A stretch of DNA of 64,000 bases from Opitutaceae bacterium (GCA_016711225.1 JADJTK010000009.1:263182-327181), one strand, 5' to 3'; shown: positions 48,487 through 60,101, counted from the first letter of the stretch. The notes: generated from the letters alone by a model not told the origin. Translations and numbers: made by a program.

Positions 48487-50059
48487 ATGAGGAACAACAC
48501 GCCCACCATGTTTACTTGGACCATCGGTCGCCGCATCGTTGCGGGCTTCGCAACCGTGCTTCTCATCGCCGCCGCCATCGGCGGTTTCGCCCTCAGCCGC
48601 GTCCAACAGATCGCCGACGATACCGGGAAGCTCACCGAACAGACCCTGCCGAGCATCGTGGCCTTCGCCTCGATCGAGTCGCTGGTGAAGGAGAACTTCA
48701 TCAACACCACCCAGCATATCAACGAAACGGATGAGGCGGCCATGGCCGCGATCGAGAGGGAGATGAACTCCAAGAGTGAAAAGCTCACCGCGCTCTACAA
48801 GGAGGTCGAAGCGCTGCTCGCCTCCGACGCCGCCAAACAAAACTACGAGTTGATCAAACCCCAACGCGTGGCCTACCGCGACCTGCGCGCCCAGATCCTC
48901 GCCCTCAGCCGCAAGGACGAGAAAGCGTCCGCGCAAAACTGGATCAACACCCAGCTCCTCCCCGTCTACCAAAAATACACCGCGGCCCTCCAGGGTTGCA
49001 TCACGGCGAACCGCGAGGACGCTGCGCGCTCCGCCGCCCAGGCCGCCGCCAGCATCCGCCAAACCCGTATCGGCGTTCCACTCGGCACCCTCTTTGCCGT
49101 CCTCGTGGGCGCCGCCCTCGCTTTCGTGATCACCCGCCTGATCAACCAGGTGCTTTGGAGCGTGTCCGGCGAGGTTCGCGACGGCGCCGGGCAGGTCGGC
49201 CAGGCCGCTACCCAGGTCAACCTCGCCAGCCAATCCCTCGCCCAGGGCACCAGCGAACAGGCCGCTTCGCTTGAGGAGACCAGCGCTTCGCTCGAAGAGA
49301 TCACGAGCATGACCAGCCGCAACGCCGAGTCGGCCGCCACCGCCAAGACCTTGGCCAACGTGACCCGCACCACAGCCGAATCTGGCTCCGCCGACATGCT
49401 GGCGATGACCACCGCGATGGCCGCCATCAAGACCTCCAGCGACGCCATCGCGAAAATCATCAAGACCATCGACGAGATCGCCTTCCAGACCAACATCCTC
49501 GCGCTCAACGCCGCCGTCGAGGCCGCCCGGGCCGGCGAGGCCGGGGCCGGTTTCGCCGTCGTCGCCGAGGAGGTACGCGCCCTCGCCCAGCGCTGCGCCC
49601 AGGCCGCCCGCGAGACGACCACCAGTATCGAAGACTCGATCCAGAAAGCCGGACATGGCGTCGCCATCTCCGACAAAGTCGCCACCTCGCTCCAGCAGAT
49701 CGTCGAGAACGCACGCAAGGTCGATGAACTCATCGCCGAGATTGCCACCGCCTCCAAGGAGCAGACCCAGGGGTTGAACCAGATCGTCACCGCCGTCTCC
49801 CCAGATGGACACGGTCACCCAGTCTCTGGCCGCTGGCGCCGAGGAATCGGCCGCCTCCGCCCAGGAGATGCACGGCCAGGCTTTGTCGCTCGAGCACACC
49901 ATCAGCCAGCTCGACGCATTGGTCGGCAACCTCCGCGAGCCCGCCGCTTCCCCCGCCGGGCCGAGCCGTCCCGTCGCGCCCGCTTCCGCCCCGGCCAGAC
50001 CCGTCGCCCGCCCAGCCCGCGCGGCCGGTCCGTCCGCCCACGCAGACCGCTTCCGGTAG
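48487..50059 (+). CDS. Methyl-accepting chemotaxis protein, frame break near C-terminus
   Basis: About 523 residues once joined. Helix 1 (about 15-33, IVAGFATVLLIAAAIGGFAL), a four-helix-bundle-like periplasmic sensor (about 35-190), helix 2 (GTLFAVLVGAALAFVITRL), then the cytoplasmic signalling domain with the tip DEIAFQTNILALNAAVEAA and VVAEEVRALAQRCAQAA. An ordinary HAMP between helix 2 and the coiled coil is not obvious. In a C4 tract (49799-49802) one extra C breaks the frame; the continuation QMDTVTQSLAAGAEESAA runs to 50059, ending in a Pro/Ala-rich tail. Methylation-type helices are present. ATG at 48508 is an alternative start. No che genes nearby; ligand unknown. Confidence 0.9.
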
Positions 50060-50209
50060 ACCCGAGTCAGGCTCGTCAATGGGCGGAACGCCGGGTGCGC
50101 GAAGGAGCGTGCGTGCCAGTAAGGGAGCATCCTCTCGAATGCGACGTGGAGAAAGTCGCACGCTCGGAGATTGGCTCCAGCCTTCGGGCCCTCCACGCTG
50201 CGCCCGCCC

Positions 50210-51535
<1,326 letters not shown>

Positions 51536-51631
51536 TTCCAAGTCGCGCTCCAAATGAGACGAACGCCGGGGCGGAGGCGACGCGCCGCCTTCAGGCCGGC
51601 CGGCCCGCCCAAACAAGCGCCGCCCCCACAT

Positions 51632-52873
51632 TCAGGCACCGGGATGGCGCCGCCCCACCGATTCTTCGGGTGTGAAGAGACCCTCGCCGGCCGGCCGGTT
51701 CTCCGGGAAACAGATCCGGCCCACGGCCTCGTTGAAGTCCGCCGCCCCCCGCAGGATCTCGATCTCCAGCCGCAGATAGTAGAGCGGCAGCGGGAACTTC
51801 GTCGCGGGGTCGATGCGCACGGCGTCCTTTTCAGTCGTCACCACATAGTCCAAACCGGCATTGAGCGCCTCCTCGAAGATGAGGTCCAGGTCGTCCTCGG
51901 TGAACCGGTAGTGGTCGATGAAGCGTTTCGTGTAGAGCAGGTTGGCGCCGAACTTGCGCAGGAACGCCTCGAAGCTCTCGGGAGTGGCGATGCCGCTGAA
52001 CGCGCCCACGCGCCGGCCCTTCAGATGGGAGAGCTCATGGCGCTCGCTCCCGTCGTTGACCCGTTGGAGGTACTTGGGGACGTGCGCGCACTCGATGATC
52101 TCGGCCGTGGGATTGTGCGCGCGGATCGTCTCCTCCAGCTCGCGGTCGCGCTGGCCGTCGGACTTGGTCATGAACACGTAGGAGGCGCGTCGCAGGTGCT
52201 TGATCGGCTCGCGCAGGATCCCTCGCGGGATCAGCTGGCCGTTGCCGAACGGATTGGTCTTGTCGACCAAGAGCAGGTTGAGCCGGCCCTTGAGGGGCAT
52301 GTATTGAAAACCATCATCGAGCAGGAGGGTGTCGCAACCGAAACGACGGATCGCATACGCCCCGCTCTTCACCCGGTTCTTGTCCACCAGCACGACCACC
52401 CCGGGCAGGTTGCGCGCCAGCATGTAGGGCTCGTCGCCGGCGTGTTCAGAATCGAGCAGGACGCGGTGGCCGTCGCTGACAATTTTGGGCGGCGGCTCCT
52501 TGCGGCTATAGAGCCAGCGCAGGGCGCGCTTCCATAGGGGGTTGGGTCGGCTGCGATAGCCCCGGCTCAGGATCGCCACCCGCCGGCCACGTTGGGCCAG
52601 GGCGCGGGCGAATTTCTCCACCACCGGAGTCTTGCCGGTCCCGCCCCAGGTGAGGTTGCCAACCACGACCACCAAGCACCCCAGCGGCTGGTCGCGCAGG
52701 ATCCGCTGGTGGTAGAGCCACACCTTCAACTGTGCGCCGACATTCCAAAGCCAGGACAGACTGAGCAGGAACGCCGACCAGGCCAGCGCCGCGCGGTCGT
52801 CGCGCCGCCCGTAGATGACGTCCACGGAGAACTGCTCGAGCTCGTTGAGCTTATGCTTGAACCAGCGGGTCAT
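51632..52873 (-). CDS. lpxK: Tetraacyldisaccharide 4'-kinase LpxK
   Basis: Inner-membrane kinase that phosphorylates the lipid A disaccharide at the 4' position; its presence implies an LPS-bearing outer membrane. 413 residues. An N-terminal hydrophobic helix (about 28-50) is followed by the P-loop VVGNLTWGGTGKTPVVE (about 71-87), RGYRSRPNP, DDGFQYMPL (catalytic DxxQ) and TEKDAVR near the C-terminus. Length slightly above the usual 330-370 because of C-terminal additions. Isolated on the minus strand; the rest of the lipid A pathway is elsewhere. Confidence 0.93.
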   Translation of the reverse strand: MTRWFKHKLNELEQFSVDVIYGRRDDRAALAWSAFLLSLSWLWNVGAQLKVWLYHQRILRDQPLGCLVVVVGNLTWGGTGKTPVVEKFARALAQRGRRVAILSRGYRSRPNPLWKRALRWLYSRKEPPPKIVSDGHRVLLDSEHAGDEPYMLARNLPGVVVLVDKNRVKSGAYAIRRFGCDTLLLDDGFQYMPLKGRLNLLLVDKTNPFGNGQLIPRGILREPIKHLRRASYVFMTKSDGQRDRELEETIRAHNPTAEIIECAHVPKYLQRVNDGSERHELSHLKGRRVGAFSGIATPESFEAFLRKFGANLLYTKRFIDHYRFTEDDLDLIFEEALNAGLDYVVTTEKDAVRIDPATKFPLPLYYLRLEIEILRGAADFNEAVGRICFPENRPAGEGLFTPEESVGRRHPGA

Positions 52874-53306
52874 CGGTGGGGAGGAAGATCACGGCAACTG
52901 GACTGTGGAAGGAGCTCGCGCGTTTTCCAAGCCGGGAGGCGCGCGCCCCGCGCAAATCATCGCGCGGCCAGTTCACCCCGCTGGCAGGCAGTGTGCCTAC
53001 GCGCCGCTTGGTTTGACGGACGGGGCGGATGCTGGCCCCACCTGTAGGCCCCCGCGCCGAGGGGGGGTTTACCCGAAGAAGAATACCCTCAGCGCCTCAA
53101 TACCCGACCTTCTGTTTCCTTCGCCACCTTCTGTTGTCTGTGGAACGCTGGGTCATTGAGGCCGCGCGGCCGAAGTCTCGGCCACTCTGCCCGCTGATGC
53201 CAGGGGCAGGGGCTCCCACCGCAAACGAAGTTTGACCCGCCCCCGCGTTCCCGAGTGTCTCCTCCCCTGCGCCGGCCCGAGCCGGCTTCATCCGCCCTTC
53301 TCGCCC
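52874..53306. other. Intergenic region without identified feature
   Basis: 433 bases between divergent lpxK and the membrane protein gene. Both promoters should be here. I see only short GC-rich inverted repeats and no gene, RNA or terminator. Confidence 0.3.
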
Positions 53307-54470
53307 ATGGCCCTGCCCGCTGCCCGCCCCTCCCTGCCCCCGACCAGCCCCACCGTACGCTGGCTGTTCGGGGTCGTGGTGGTTTTCGTTCTGGCGATGG
53401 TGGCCTTCCGCTGGGATTCGCAGAGCGGATTCACCTCGCTGCTTCGATTCGGCGACGACTTCGCCCCGCGGCGGCTGCCCACGGTCGCGGCGTTGCCGGT
53501 CGCCTCGGTGTCGGGCCCGGGTTACGACGGCCAGTTCTATGCCCAACTCGCCGTCGACCCCGCAGTGCGCCAGCCCGAGGTGCAGGCCGCGCTCGACGCC
53601 CCGGCGTATCGGGCCCAACGCATCTTGTTGCCGCTTCTCGCACACCTGGCGATCCGGCCGTGGTGGATCCTCCAGACCTTCGCGCTGCTCAACGTCGTCG
53701 CCTGGCTGATCTTCGCCCGCTTCTGGTGGGCCGAAGTCCGCGAGCTCGCCCTGACTCGAGCTCCGTTGCTCTGGCTGGCCGGGGTGCTTTCGCTCGGCGC
53801 CCTCGATAGCGTGCGCCTCTCGCTCGTCGATCTGCCGGCCACCCTGTTCATCCTGCTCGCGGTGCGCAGCGCACGTCACATGTCCGCCGGTGGTGGTGGT
53901 GGTGCCCACGCCAGTATCTTGCTGGCACTCGCCGGCCTCACCCGAGAAACCGCGCTGCTCGCCTTTCCCGCCGCGGACCATCCCGGCGCTTTGCGACGCT
54001 GGCTGCTTCGCGGCCTCGCCGCGCTGCCGGCGCTGGTTTGGTTTGTCTGGTTACGCTGGCAATTGCCCAACGGCGGCGGTTTCACCGGAAATTTCGGCTG
54101 GCCCGGTTGTGCGCTCGCCGAACACCTGGTGCGTTGCGGTTGGGAACTGGCTCACGGTAGCTCCGACTCCCGTTTTCTTTTCGGTCTGCTCGGGGCCGTC
54201 GGTCTGGCCTTTCAAGCCGCGCGCCTGCTCTTGCTCTGGCTGCGAGCACCGCACCAACCATGGCTGCGCAGCACCATTGGATTCGCACTGCTATTTTGGG
54301 TGCTTGGAGGCTTCGTCTGGAACGGCTACTGGGCGGTGGCGCGCACGTGCCTGCCGCTCACGCTGGCTTTTAATCTCACCCTGCCAGCGGGCCGCGGCTT
54401 TTGGTGGCGATTTGCCCTGGGCAACGCCTGCGCCCTGCACGCCGTTTACCGCCTGTTGCCGGAGTACTAA
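53307..54470 (+). CDS. Polytopic membrane protein, possible GT-C-type glycosyltransferase
   Basis: 387 residues, about nine to ten membrane helices. Start at the ATG before ALPAARPSLPPTSP; the frame is open further upstream without helices. After helix 1 (LFGVVVVFVLAMVAF) comes a periplasmic loop with GYDGQFYAQLAVDP and APAYRAQRILLPLLA, a pattern seen in a family linked to cell-surface glycopolymer formation (AZOBR_p60025 type; from memory). An acidic loop after helix 1 is typical of GT-C enzymes. LSLGALDSVRLSLVDLPATLF and LTRETALLAFPA further support an integral enzyme. Substrate unknown; next to topB but separated by a large palindrome. Confidence 0.6.
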   Translation: MALPAARPSLPPTSPTVRWLFGVVVVFVLAMVAFRWDSQSGFTSLLRFGDDFAPRRLPTVAALPVASVSGPGYDGQFYAQLAVDPAVRQPEVQAALDAPAYRAQRILLPLLAHLAIRPWWILQTFALLNVVAWLIFARFWWAEVRELALTRAPLLWLAGVLSLGALDSVRLSLVDLPATLFILLAVRSARHMSAGGGGGAHASILLALAGLTRETALLAFPAADHPGALRRWLLRGLAALPALVWFVWLRWQLPNGGGFTGNFGWPGCALAEHLVRCGWELAHGSSDSRFLFGLLGAVGLAFQAARLLLLWLRAPHQPWLRSTIGFALLFWVLGGFVWNGYWAVARTCLPLTLAFNLTLPAGRGFWWRFALGNACALHAVYRLLPEY

Positions 54471-54496
54471 ATCCCGCCGCCGGGGCGGATGGGGTT

Positions 54497-54544
54497 TTGG
54501 AATTCACTTTCATGTCTCGATCGCGACACGAAAGTGAATTCCAA
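54497..54544. repeat. 48-bp near-perfect palindrome
   Basis: Perfect 15-bp arms TTGGAATTCACTTTC / GAAAGTGAATTCCAA. The 18-base centre is itself palindromic (TGTC...GACA around CGATCG), leaving only about two mismatched pairs in 48 bases. Lies 27 bases after the membrane-protein stop and 178 bases before the topB start. No T-run follows. The A+T-rich arms stand out from the GC-rich background. Confidence 0.85.
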
Positions 54545-54721
54545 TTTCCCAAACTCTCGGGGCGCAAGGACCTGCGCCGCTCCGCCCCTCCGTCGCTTGA
54601 AGGCTCCATACCTCGAGCGCTTTCGGCGGCCGCCGTTCCCCGCCCGTACGCGAAAAATCCGGGCGCGCCGAAAAACGCGGGCTTGATAAATTCTCGCATG
54701 AGCCTAGCGAACAAACCCTTC

Positions 54722-57523
54722 ATGACCAAAACTCTCGTCATCGCCGAGAAACCGAGTGTCGCCGCCGACATCGCGCGGGCCCTGGGCAAAGTGCCCAAGG
54801 CCGGCGACCACTTCGAGAACGACGAGTACGTCATCAGCTCGGCCGTCGGCCACCTCGTGGAACTCGAGATGCCCGAGGACATCGACGAGAAGAAATACAG
54901 CTTCTGGCGCCTCGAAACCCTGCCGATCATCCCCGCCAAGTTCGGCGTGAAGCCCATCGAGAAGACCAAGGACCGCTTCATGCAGCTCAAGAAGTTGCTG
55001 GCCCGCAAGGACGTCACCGCCGTCATCAACGCCTGCGACGCCGGCCGCGAGGGCGAGCTGATCTTTGGCTACATCCTCCAGGCCGTCGGCTCCAAGAAGC
55101 CCGTGCAGCGCCTCTGGATGTCGTCGATGACCAACGCGGGCATCCTCCAGGCCTTCGCCAAACTGCGCCCCTCCGCCGAGATGCAGCCCCTGCAGGACGC
55201 CGCCCGTTGCCGCTCCGAGGCCGACTGGCTCATCGGTCTCAACGGCACCCGCGCCGTCACCAAGCGCCTCTTCGGCTCGCGCAAGGGCTCTATGGCCACC
55301 GTCGGCCGCGTGCAGACCCCCACCCTCGCCATTGTCATGCAGCGCGAGCGCGAGATCCGCGCCTTCAAGTCGCGCGTCTTCCATCGCGTGGTCGCCACCC
55401 TTCAAATCGCCGCCGGCGAGTACGAGGGCGTGTACGAGAAACCCGACTTCAAGAAGAACGGCGACGAGCACGATCGCGCCGAGCGCCTCTGGCAGCGCGC
55501 CGCCGCCGAAGCCGTCGCCGCCACCCAGCCGGGGGCCAAGGCCATCGTCTCCGACGAGGGCAAACGCACCACCCAGATCTCCCCGCGCCTCTTCGACCTC
55601 ACCTCGCTCCAGCGCGACGCCAACAACCGCTTCTCCTTCTCTGCGCGCCGCACCCTGCAGATCGCGCAGACCCTCTATGAGAAGCACAAGATGATCACCT
55701 ATCCTCGTACGGACTCGCGCGCCCTGCCCGAGGACTACATCGAGACGGTGAACGCCACTCTCGCCCGCCTCCACGGCGACCTCGCCCCTCACGCCGAAAC
55801 CGTGATCAAAAACGGCTGGGTGCGCCCCAATAAACGCATTTTCAACAACGCCGAGGTTACGGATCACTTTGCAATCATCCCGACCGCCGAAGAACACGGC
55901 CACCTCGACGGCGACGAGGCCAAGATCTTCGATCTCATCGCCCGCCGCTTTGTCGCCATCTTCTTCCCCCCGGCGCAGATCGACGTCACCACCCGCACCA
56001 GCCGCGTGGGCCCCCATACCTTCAAGAGTGAGGGCAAGGTTCTCGTCGAAGCCGGCTACCTCGCCGTCGCCGGCAAGACCGGTTTCGAGGACGGCGCCAA
56101 GAGCCTGCCCGCCCTCACTAAGCCCGACGGCACCCCGCCGCAGGCCGCGATCACTAAGCTCGAGGTCACCGACGAGGCCACCAAGCCGCCGCCGCGCTAC
56201 ACGGAAGCTACACTGCTTTCCGCGATGGAGAACGCCGGCAAGTTCGTCGACGACGAGGACCTCGCCGACGCCATGAGCGAGCGCGGCCTGGGCACCCCCG
56301 CCACCCGCGCCTCCACCATCGAACATCTCATCGGCGAGAAGTACGTCTCCCGCGAGGGCCGCGAACTCATCCCGACCACCAAGGCCGAGACTGTCCTGGA
56401 TTTCCTCGGCCATACCAAGTGCGACGAACTCACCTCTCCCGCCCTCACCGGCGAATGGGAGTTCAAGCTGCGCAAGGTCGAGCACGGCAAGGTGTCCCGC
56501 GAGACCTTCATGGAGAGCATCACCGATCTCACCAAGAAGATCGTGGCCAACATCAAGGAGCACGAGGAAACCGGCGTGCCCACCGACGCCGTCTCGTACA
56601 CCGACAACCAGCCGCTTCTTGAATTCAACCGTTGGTGGCAGTCGCAGGATGAGAATCTGCGCGTCTACAAGGTGATGAACAACCGCCGCTTCACCCTCGA
56701 CGACGCGAAGCAGCTCATCGCCAACAAGGAGATTGGGCCGTTCGACGACTTCATCTCCGAAAAGTCCGGCAAACGTTTCGCGGCCAAAATCGTCCTCGAG
56801 AAGGACGAGGAGACCGGGAAGGTCAAAGCCAAGCTCGACCTCGGCAACAAGGTCGAGGTGGGCGACCTCACCCCACTGTGGACCTCCGCCGAGACTGGCA
56901 ACGAGCTTTGTGAGACGGCCACCCATTTTGTCTGTCGCAAGAAGACGGAGGCCGGCACCTACGAGGAAGTCTTCCGGGTAAATCGCCTGCTCTGCCGCAA
57001 GGAACTGCCCCGCGAGCAGGTCATCAAGATCGCGGAAGCCGGCAAGTCGGACCTCTTCGAGGACTTCATCTCGCGCTTCAACCGTCCCTTCTCCGCCTTC
57101 CTCCTGCTCGACATGAAGGAGGAGAATCCCGGTCGACGCGTCCGCTTCGAGTTCCCCCCGCGCAAGCCGCGCGCCGAGGGCGAGGCCGGCAAGAAGGGCG
57201 CCCGCGCGCCGAAGGTCCCCGTCGATCTCACCGGCGCCGTGTCGCTGGGCAAGAGCGCGGTCCACGGCGGTGCAGAGATTCTGCAGACGGCCGACACCTA
57301 CTACGTCACCAAGCCCGGTTCCGAAGCGCCGCGGGTGGTCTTCAAGATGGCCCGGTCGATCTGCAAGAAGGAGATCCCGGTCGACGAGCTGAAGCGCCTG
57401 CTGACAGACGGCCGCAGCGAGCAACTCGATGGCTTCATCTCCAAGCGTGGCTCCGAGTTCTCCGCCTATCTGGTGCTCTCGAAGAAGAAGGATCGCAGCG
57501 AATTCGAGTTTCCGGAGCGGTAG
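54722..57523 (+). CDS. topB: DNA topoisomerase III-type (TopB) with extended C-terminus
   Basis: Type IA topoisomerase that decatenates DNA and acts in recombination. 933 residues; start ATG at 54722 (TKTLVIAEKPSVAADIARAL), an ATG 24 bases upstream is possible. Toprim: Glu9 in IAEKPS and NACDAGREGELIFG; active-site Tyr327 in MITYPRTDSRAL; GTPATRASTIEHLI. The C-terminus (about 640-930) lacks zinc fingers but has about three repeats of a topoisomerase-C-terminal type (FDDFISEKSGKRFAAKIVL, FEDFISRFNRPFSAFLLLD, LDGFISKRGSEFSAYLVL). TopA versus TopB: the N-terminus and lack of zinc fingers favour TopB. Confidence 0.9.
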   Translation: MTKTLVIAEKPSVAADIARALGKVPKAGDHFENDEYVISSAVGHLVELEMPEDIDEKKYSFWRLETLPIIPAKFGVKPIEKTKDRFMQLKKLLARKDVTAVINACDAGREGELIFGYILQAVGSKKPVQRLWMSSMTNAGILQAFAKLRPSAEMQPLQDAARCRSEADWLIGLNGTRAVTKRLFGSRKGSMATVGRVQTPTLAIVMQREREIRAFKSRVFHRVVATLQIAAGEYEGVYEKPDFKKNGDEHDRAERLWQRAAAEAVAATQPGAKAIVSDEGKRTTQISPRLFDLTSLQRDANNRFSFSARRTLQIAQTLYEKHKMITYPRTDSRALPEDYIETVNATLARLHGDLAPHAETVIKNGWVRPNKRIFNNAEVTDHFAIIPTAEEHGHLDGDEAKIFDLIARRFVAIFFPPAQIDVTTRTSRVGPHTFKSEGKVLVEAGYLAVAGKTGFEDGAKSLPALTKPDGTPPQAAITKLEVTDEATKPPPRYTEATLLSAMENAGKFVDDEDLADAMSERGLGTPATRASTIEHLIGEKYVSREGRELIPTTKAETVLDFLGHTKCDELTSPALTGEWEFKLRKVEHGKVSRETFMESITDLTKKIVANIKEHEETGVPTDAVSYTDNQPLLEFNRWWQSQDENLRVYKVMNNRRFTLDDAKQLIANKEIGPFDDFISEKSGKRFAAKIVLEKDEETGKVKAKLDLGNKVEVGDLTPLWTSAETGNELCETATHFVCRKKTEAGTYEEVFRVNRLLCRKELPREQVIKIAEAGKSDLFEDFISRFNRPFSAFLLLDMKEENPGRRVRFEFPPRKPRAEGEAGKKGARAPKVPVDLTGAVSLGKSAVHGGAEILQTADTYYVTKPGSEAPRVVFKMARSICKKEIPVDELKRLLTDGRSEQLDGFISKRGSEFSAYLVLSKKKDRSEFEFPER

Positions 57524-57558
57524 GCCCTTGTGCGCTACCGCGGTGACGCTGCCCTCTG

Positions 57559-57668
57559 CCGTCGTCCTGTGGGCCACGGCGGAGACGCGGCTCGGGCAAT
57601 TACGGCCACCTCACCGCGGTGGCCTACAACGCGACCATTCCACCGTAGCGACGTTCGCAAGAACGTCG
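57559..57668. repeat. Palindromic repeats between convergent topB and pabBC
   Basis: Second copy of the 16.3 kb element (GTCCTGT, then GGCCACC-tcaccgc-GGTGGCC and CTAC), followed by CGACGTTC-gcaa-GAACGTCG (8-bp stem, 57649-57668). The latter, with gtttctg after it, could act as a weak bidirectional terminator. The rest of the 234-base gap holds no gene. Confidence 0.6.
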
Positions 57669-57757
57669 TTTCTGCGTGGCCAGGGCTCCGCCCCGTCGGC
57701 ATCCGCCCTCCGAATTCACGCCCTCTCTCGGATCACGGCCAATTCCCGCTCCAGCTC

Positions 57758-59974
57758 CTATCCCGCCACCGACGCACGCTGACGCTCGGCGAACGCCACG
57801 GCGAGCCGGCGCGTCACCTGGTTGCGCCCGAGGTCGAAACACCGCCCGCCGAACTCGGCCACAGGCATCACGCCCATCACAGCGTTGGTCACAAAGACTT
57901 CCTCGGCCGCAGCGACCACCTCCGGGGTGAGCGCGCGCTCCACCACCCCGGCCCCGCAAAGCTCCAGCACTACGCTACGCGCGACACCGGGTAGCAGGTC
58001 GGTCGCCGGCGGAGTGCAGACCTGCCCGCCCACCACCACGAAGAGATTGCTGCCGCCGCCCTCGAGAAGGTTGCCGGCGGGGTCGGCAAAGACCACCTCG
58101 TCAAATCCCGCCGCCTGCGCCGCGCGTCGCGCGAGCAAGTTCTCAAGATACGCGAGCGACTTCACCACGTGCATCGAACCGGCCCGCGGCGTCGGAGCCA
58201 TCCCCAGACGGAATCCGCGCGCGTAGCGATCGCTTGCGTAACCGCTGGCTCGGGTCACGGCGAACTCGCCTACCCCGTCCAGATCGCGAAACCGCACCAC
58301 CTTGAAACTGCCATCGGCGAGTTGATTGGCGTGCGCCAATCGGGCCAGCCGCTCGCGCCATTCCTCCAATGAGGTCGGCAATTCCAGACCAAGCGCGTGC
58401 GCTGCCTGCTGCATCCGCGCGTGATGGCGATCGAGGAAGGCCGGTCGACCCCCGAGCGCCCGGATGGTCTCAAACAGCCCGTGCGCATACATGAAGCCGT
58501 CGCCCAGCGGCGACACGCACAGCTCGGCCGCCTCGACGAGTTCGTCGCCGCGGATCGCGAAGCGCTGGAAAGCCGGTGTCGCCATGGTCGGTGATCCCAT
58601 CAATGCCGCCCGCATCGCCCGGCCCTTGTCGAGTGTTTCCTGAAACTCCGCCTCGGGATCGGAATCCCACACGATCCCGCCACCGACATGGTAATACGCC
58701 TGCCCGCCGCGGCAAAGCATCGTGCGGATGGCAATGTTTAGGTCGCAGTTGCCATCGAAGCCAAGCCAGCCGATCGCCCCGGTGTATACGCCGCGGCGGC
58801 TGGGTTCGAGTTCCTCGATGATCTGCATGGCCCGAATCTTCGGCGCACCGGTGATCGAGCCGCCGGGAAACGCCGCACGCACCGCGTCGAGGGCATCGCA
58901 CTCCGGCCGCAGCCGTCCGCGCACCGTCGCCACAAGGTGGTGTACTGTCGGGTGCGTCTCCAGCCGGTTGAGCTCGTCCACCTGCACCGAACCCGACTCG
59001 CAGACGCGTCCGAGATCATTCCGCTCGAGGTCTACGATCATGAGCAGCTCGGCCCGGTCCTTCGCGCTGGCCAGCAACTCGGCCTGCAGGCGCCGATCCT
59101 CCTCCGGCGTGGCGCCACGCGGCCGCGTGCCCTTGATCGGCCGCGTCTCCACCTCGCGCCCGGCGATGCGCAGGAAACGCTCCGGCGAGCTGCTCGCCAC
59201 CTGGAAGTCGCCGCCATTCAGGTACGCGGCGAAGGGCGCCGGGCTGCCAGCCCGCAGCCGTCGGTAGAGCGCGTACGGGTCGCCGGCATGGGCGGTCGAG
59301 AATCGCTGGGTGAGATTGATCTGATAGACATCGCCAGCCTCGATGTACGCGCGCACCCGCCGCACCCTCTCGAGATACTCGGCCTTCGTGAGATTCGATA
59401 CCGGTTCGCTCGGGGTCTCCCGCGACTCCAGCTCCGGGGAACTCCGCCGCCCCGCCGCGTCGACCGCCTCCGCCAGCGCGGCGAAGATCTGCTCCGCCGT
59501 CCGCTCATGCACCGGGTTGGCCACCGCGAACGTTCGCCCGGTTGCGTGCTCATGGGCGATCACCCCGTCGTGGAACCAGAGCAGGATGCGCGGCAGCGCT
59601 AGGTCGTCGGCCGCCCGCCTCGGAATGGCGTCGAACGCTGCGCACAATTCGTACGAGAGATACCCCACCGCGCCACCCGTGAACGGTATATCCGGATGCG
59701 CGAGAGCCGCGAAACGTCGCAGGCACTCGCGCAGCCGCACCAACGGATCGCCGTCGAGCCGCACCGCCGCCCGTCCCCGCTCGGCCACCGTCGCGCCCTC
59801 CTGCTCTGTTTCGCGGAAGGTGAGGAAAGGTTCAAACCCGATGAACGAATACTGTCCGGCGCCACCGGCCGTCCGGGCGCTATCGAGGAAGAACGCCCCC
59901 GGACGGTCGTGCAAGCCGGCGAAGATGCGCTCCGGAATCAGCCCACGCGCCAGTTCTCGGATGACCGCGATCAT
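57758..59974 (-). CDS. pabBC: Fused aminodeoxychorismate synthase component I and lyase (PabB-PabC)
   Basis: 738 residues. The start ATG at 59974 gives IAVIRELARGLIPERIFAGL. Residues 1-455 are PabB: chorismate-binding motifs PIKGTRPRGATPEEDRRL, LMIVDLERNDLGRV and FPGGSITGAPKIRAMQIIEEL. From about 475 is a class IV PLP enzyme: YAHGLFETIRALGGRPAFLD, PLP Lys in VVKSLAYLENLLAR, and GNLLEGGGSNLFVV. Together they turn chorismate into p-aminobenzoate for folate; a glutaminase (PabA) is not adjacent. Last gene of a minus-strand folate operon, 127 bases after folK. Confidence 0.9.
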   Translation of the reverse strand: MIAVIRELARGLIPERIFAGLHDRPGAFFLDSARTAGGAGQYSFIGFEPFLTFRETEQEGATVAERGRAAVRLDGDPLVRLRECLRRFAALAHPDIPFTGGAVGYLSYELCAAFDAIPRRAADDLALPRILLWFHDGVIAHEHATGRTFAVANPVHERTAEQIFAALAEAVDAAGRRSSPELESRETPSEPVSNLTKAEYLERVRRVRAYIEAGDVYQINLTQRFSTAHAGDPYALYRRLRAGSPAPFAAYLNGGDFQVASSSPERFLRIAGREVETRPIKGTRPRGATPEEDRRLQAELLASAKDRAELLMIVDLERNDLGRVCESGSVQVDELNRLETHPTVHHLVATVRGRLRPECDALDAVRAAFPGGSITGAPKIRAMQIIEELEPSRRGVYTGAIGWLGFDGNCDLNIAIRTMLCRGGQAYYHVGGGIVWDSDPEAEFQETLDKGRAMRAALMGSPTMATPAFQRFAIRGDELVEAAELCVSPLGDGFMYAHGLFETIRALGGRPAFLDRHHARMQQAAHALGLELPTSLEEWRERLARLAHANQLADGSFKVVRFRDLDGVGEFAVTRASGYASDRYARGFRLGMAPTPRAGSMHVVKSLAYLENLLARRAAQAAGFDEVVFADPAGNLLEGGGSNLFVVVGGQVCTPPATDLLPGVARSVVLELCGAGVVERALTPEVVAAAEEVFVTNAVMGVMPVAEFGGRCFDLGRNQVTRRLAVAFAERQRASVAG

Positions 59975-60101
59975 GGCCTGGCCTCGGCAGCGTGGCGCAG
60001 GCCGCCGTGCCTGAGAACTCCGGCGCCGCAGGCACGGAGGCCGGCGCCGCCCCGATCGCGGTTGGCGGCACAGATTGCGTTCCCATTGCAGAACCGGCGG
60101 T

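Noticed and set aside
51536..51631. Terminator between convergent hemL and lpxK
   Set aside because: GC-rich inverted repeats are there but without a T-run on either strand.
54704..57577. 957-residue minus-strand frame opposite topB
   Set aside because: Mirror of a strongly coding gene with high GC third positions; no motif of its own.
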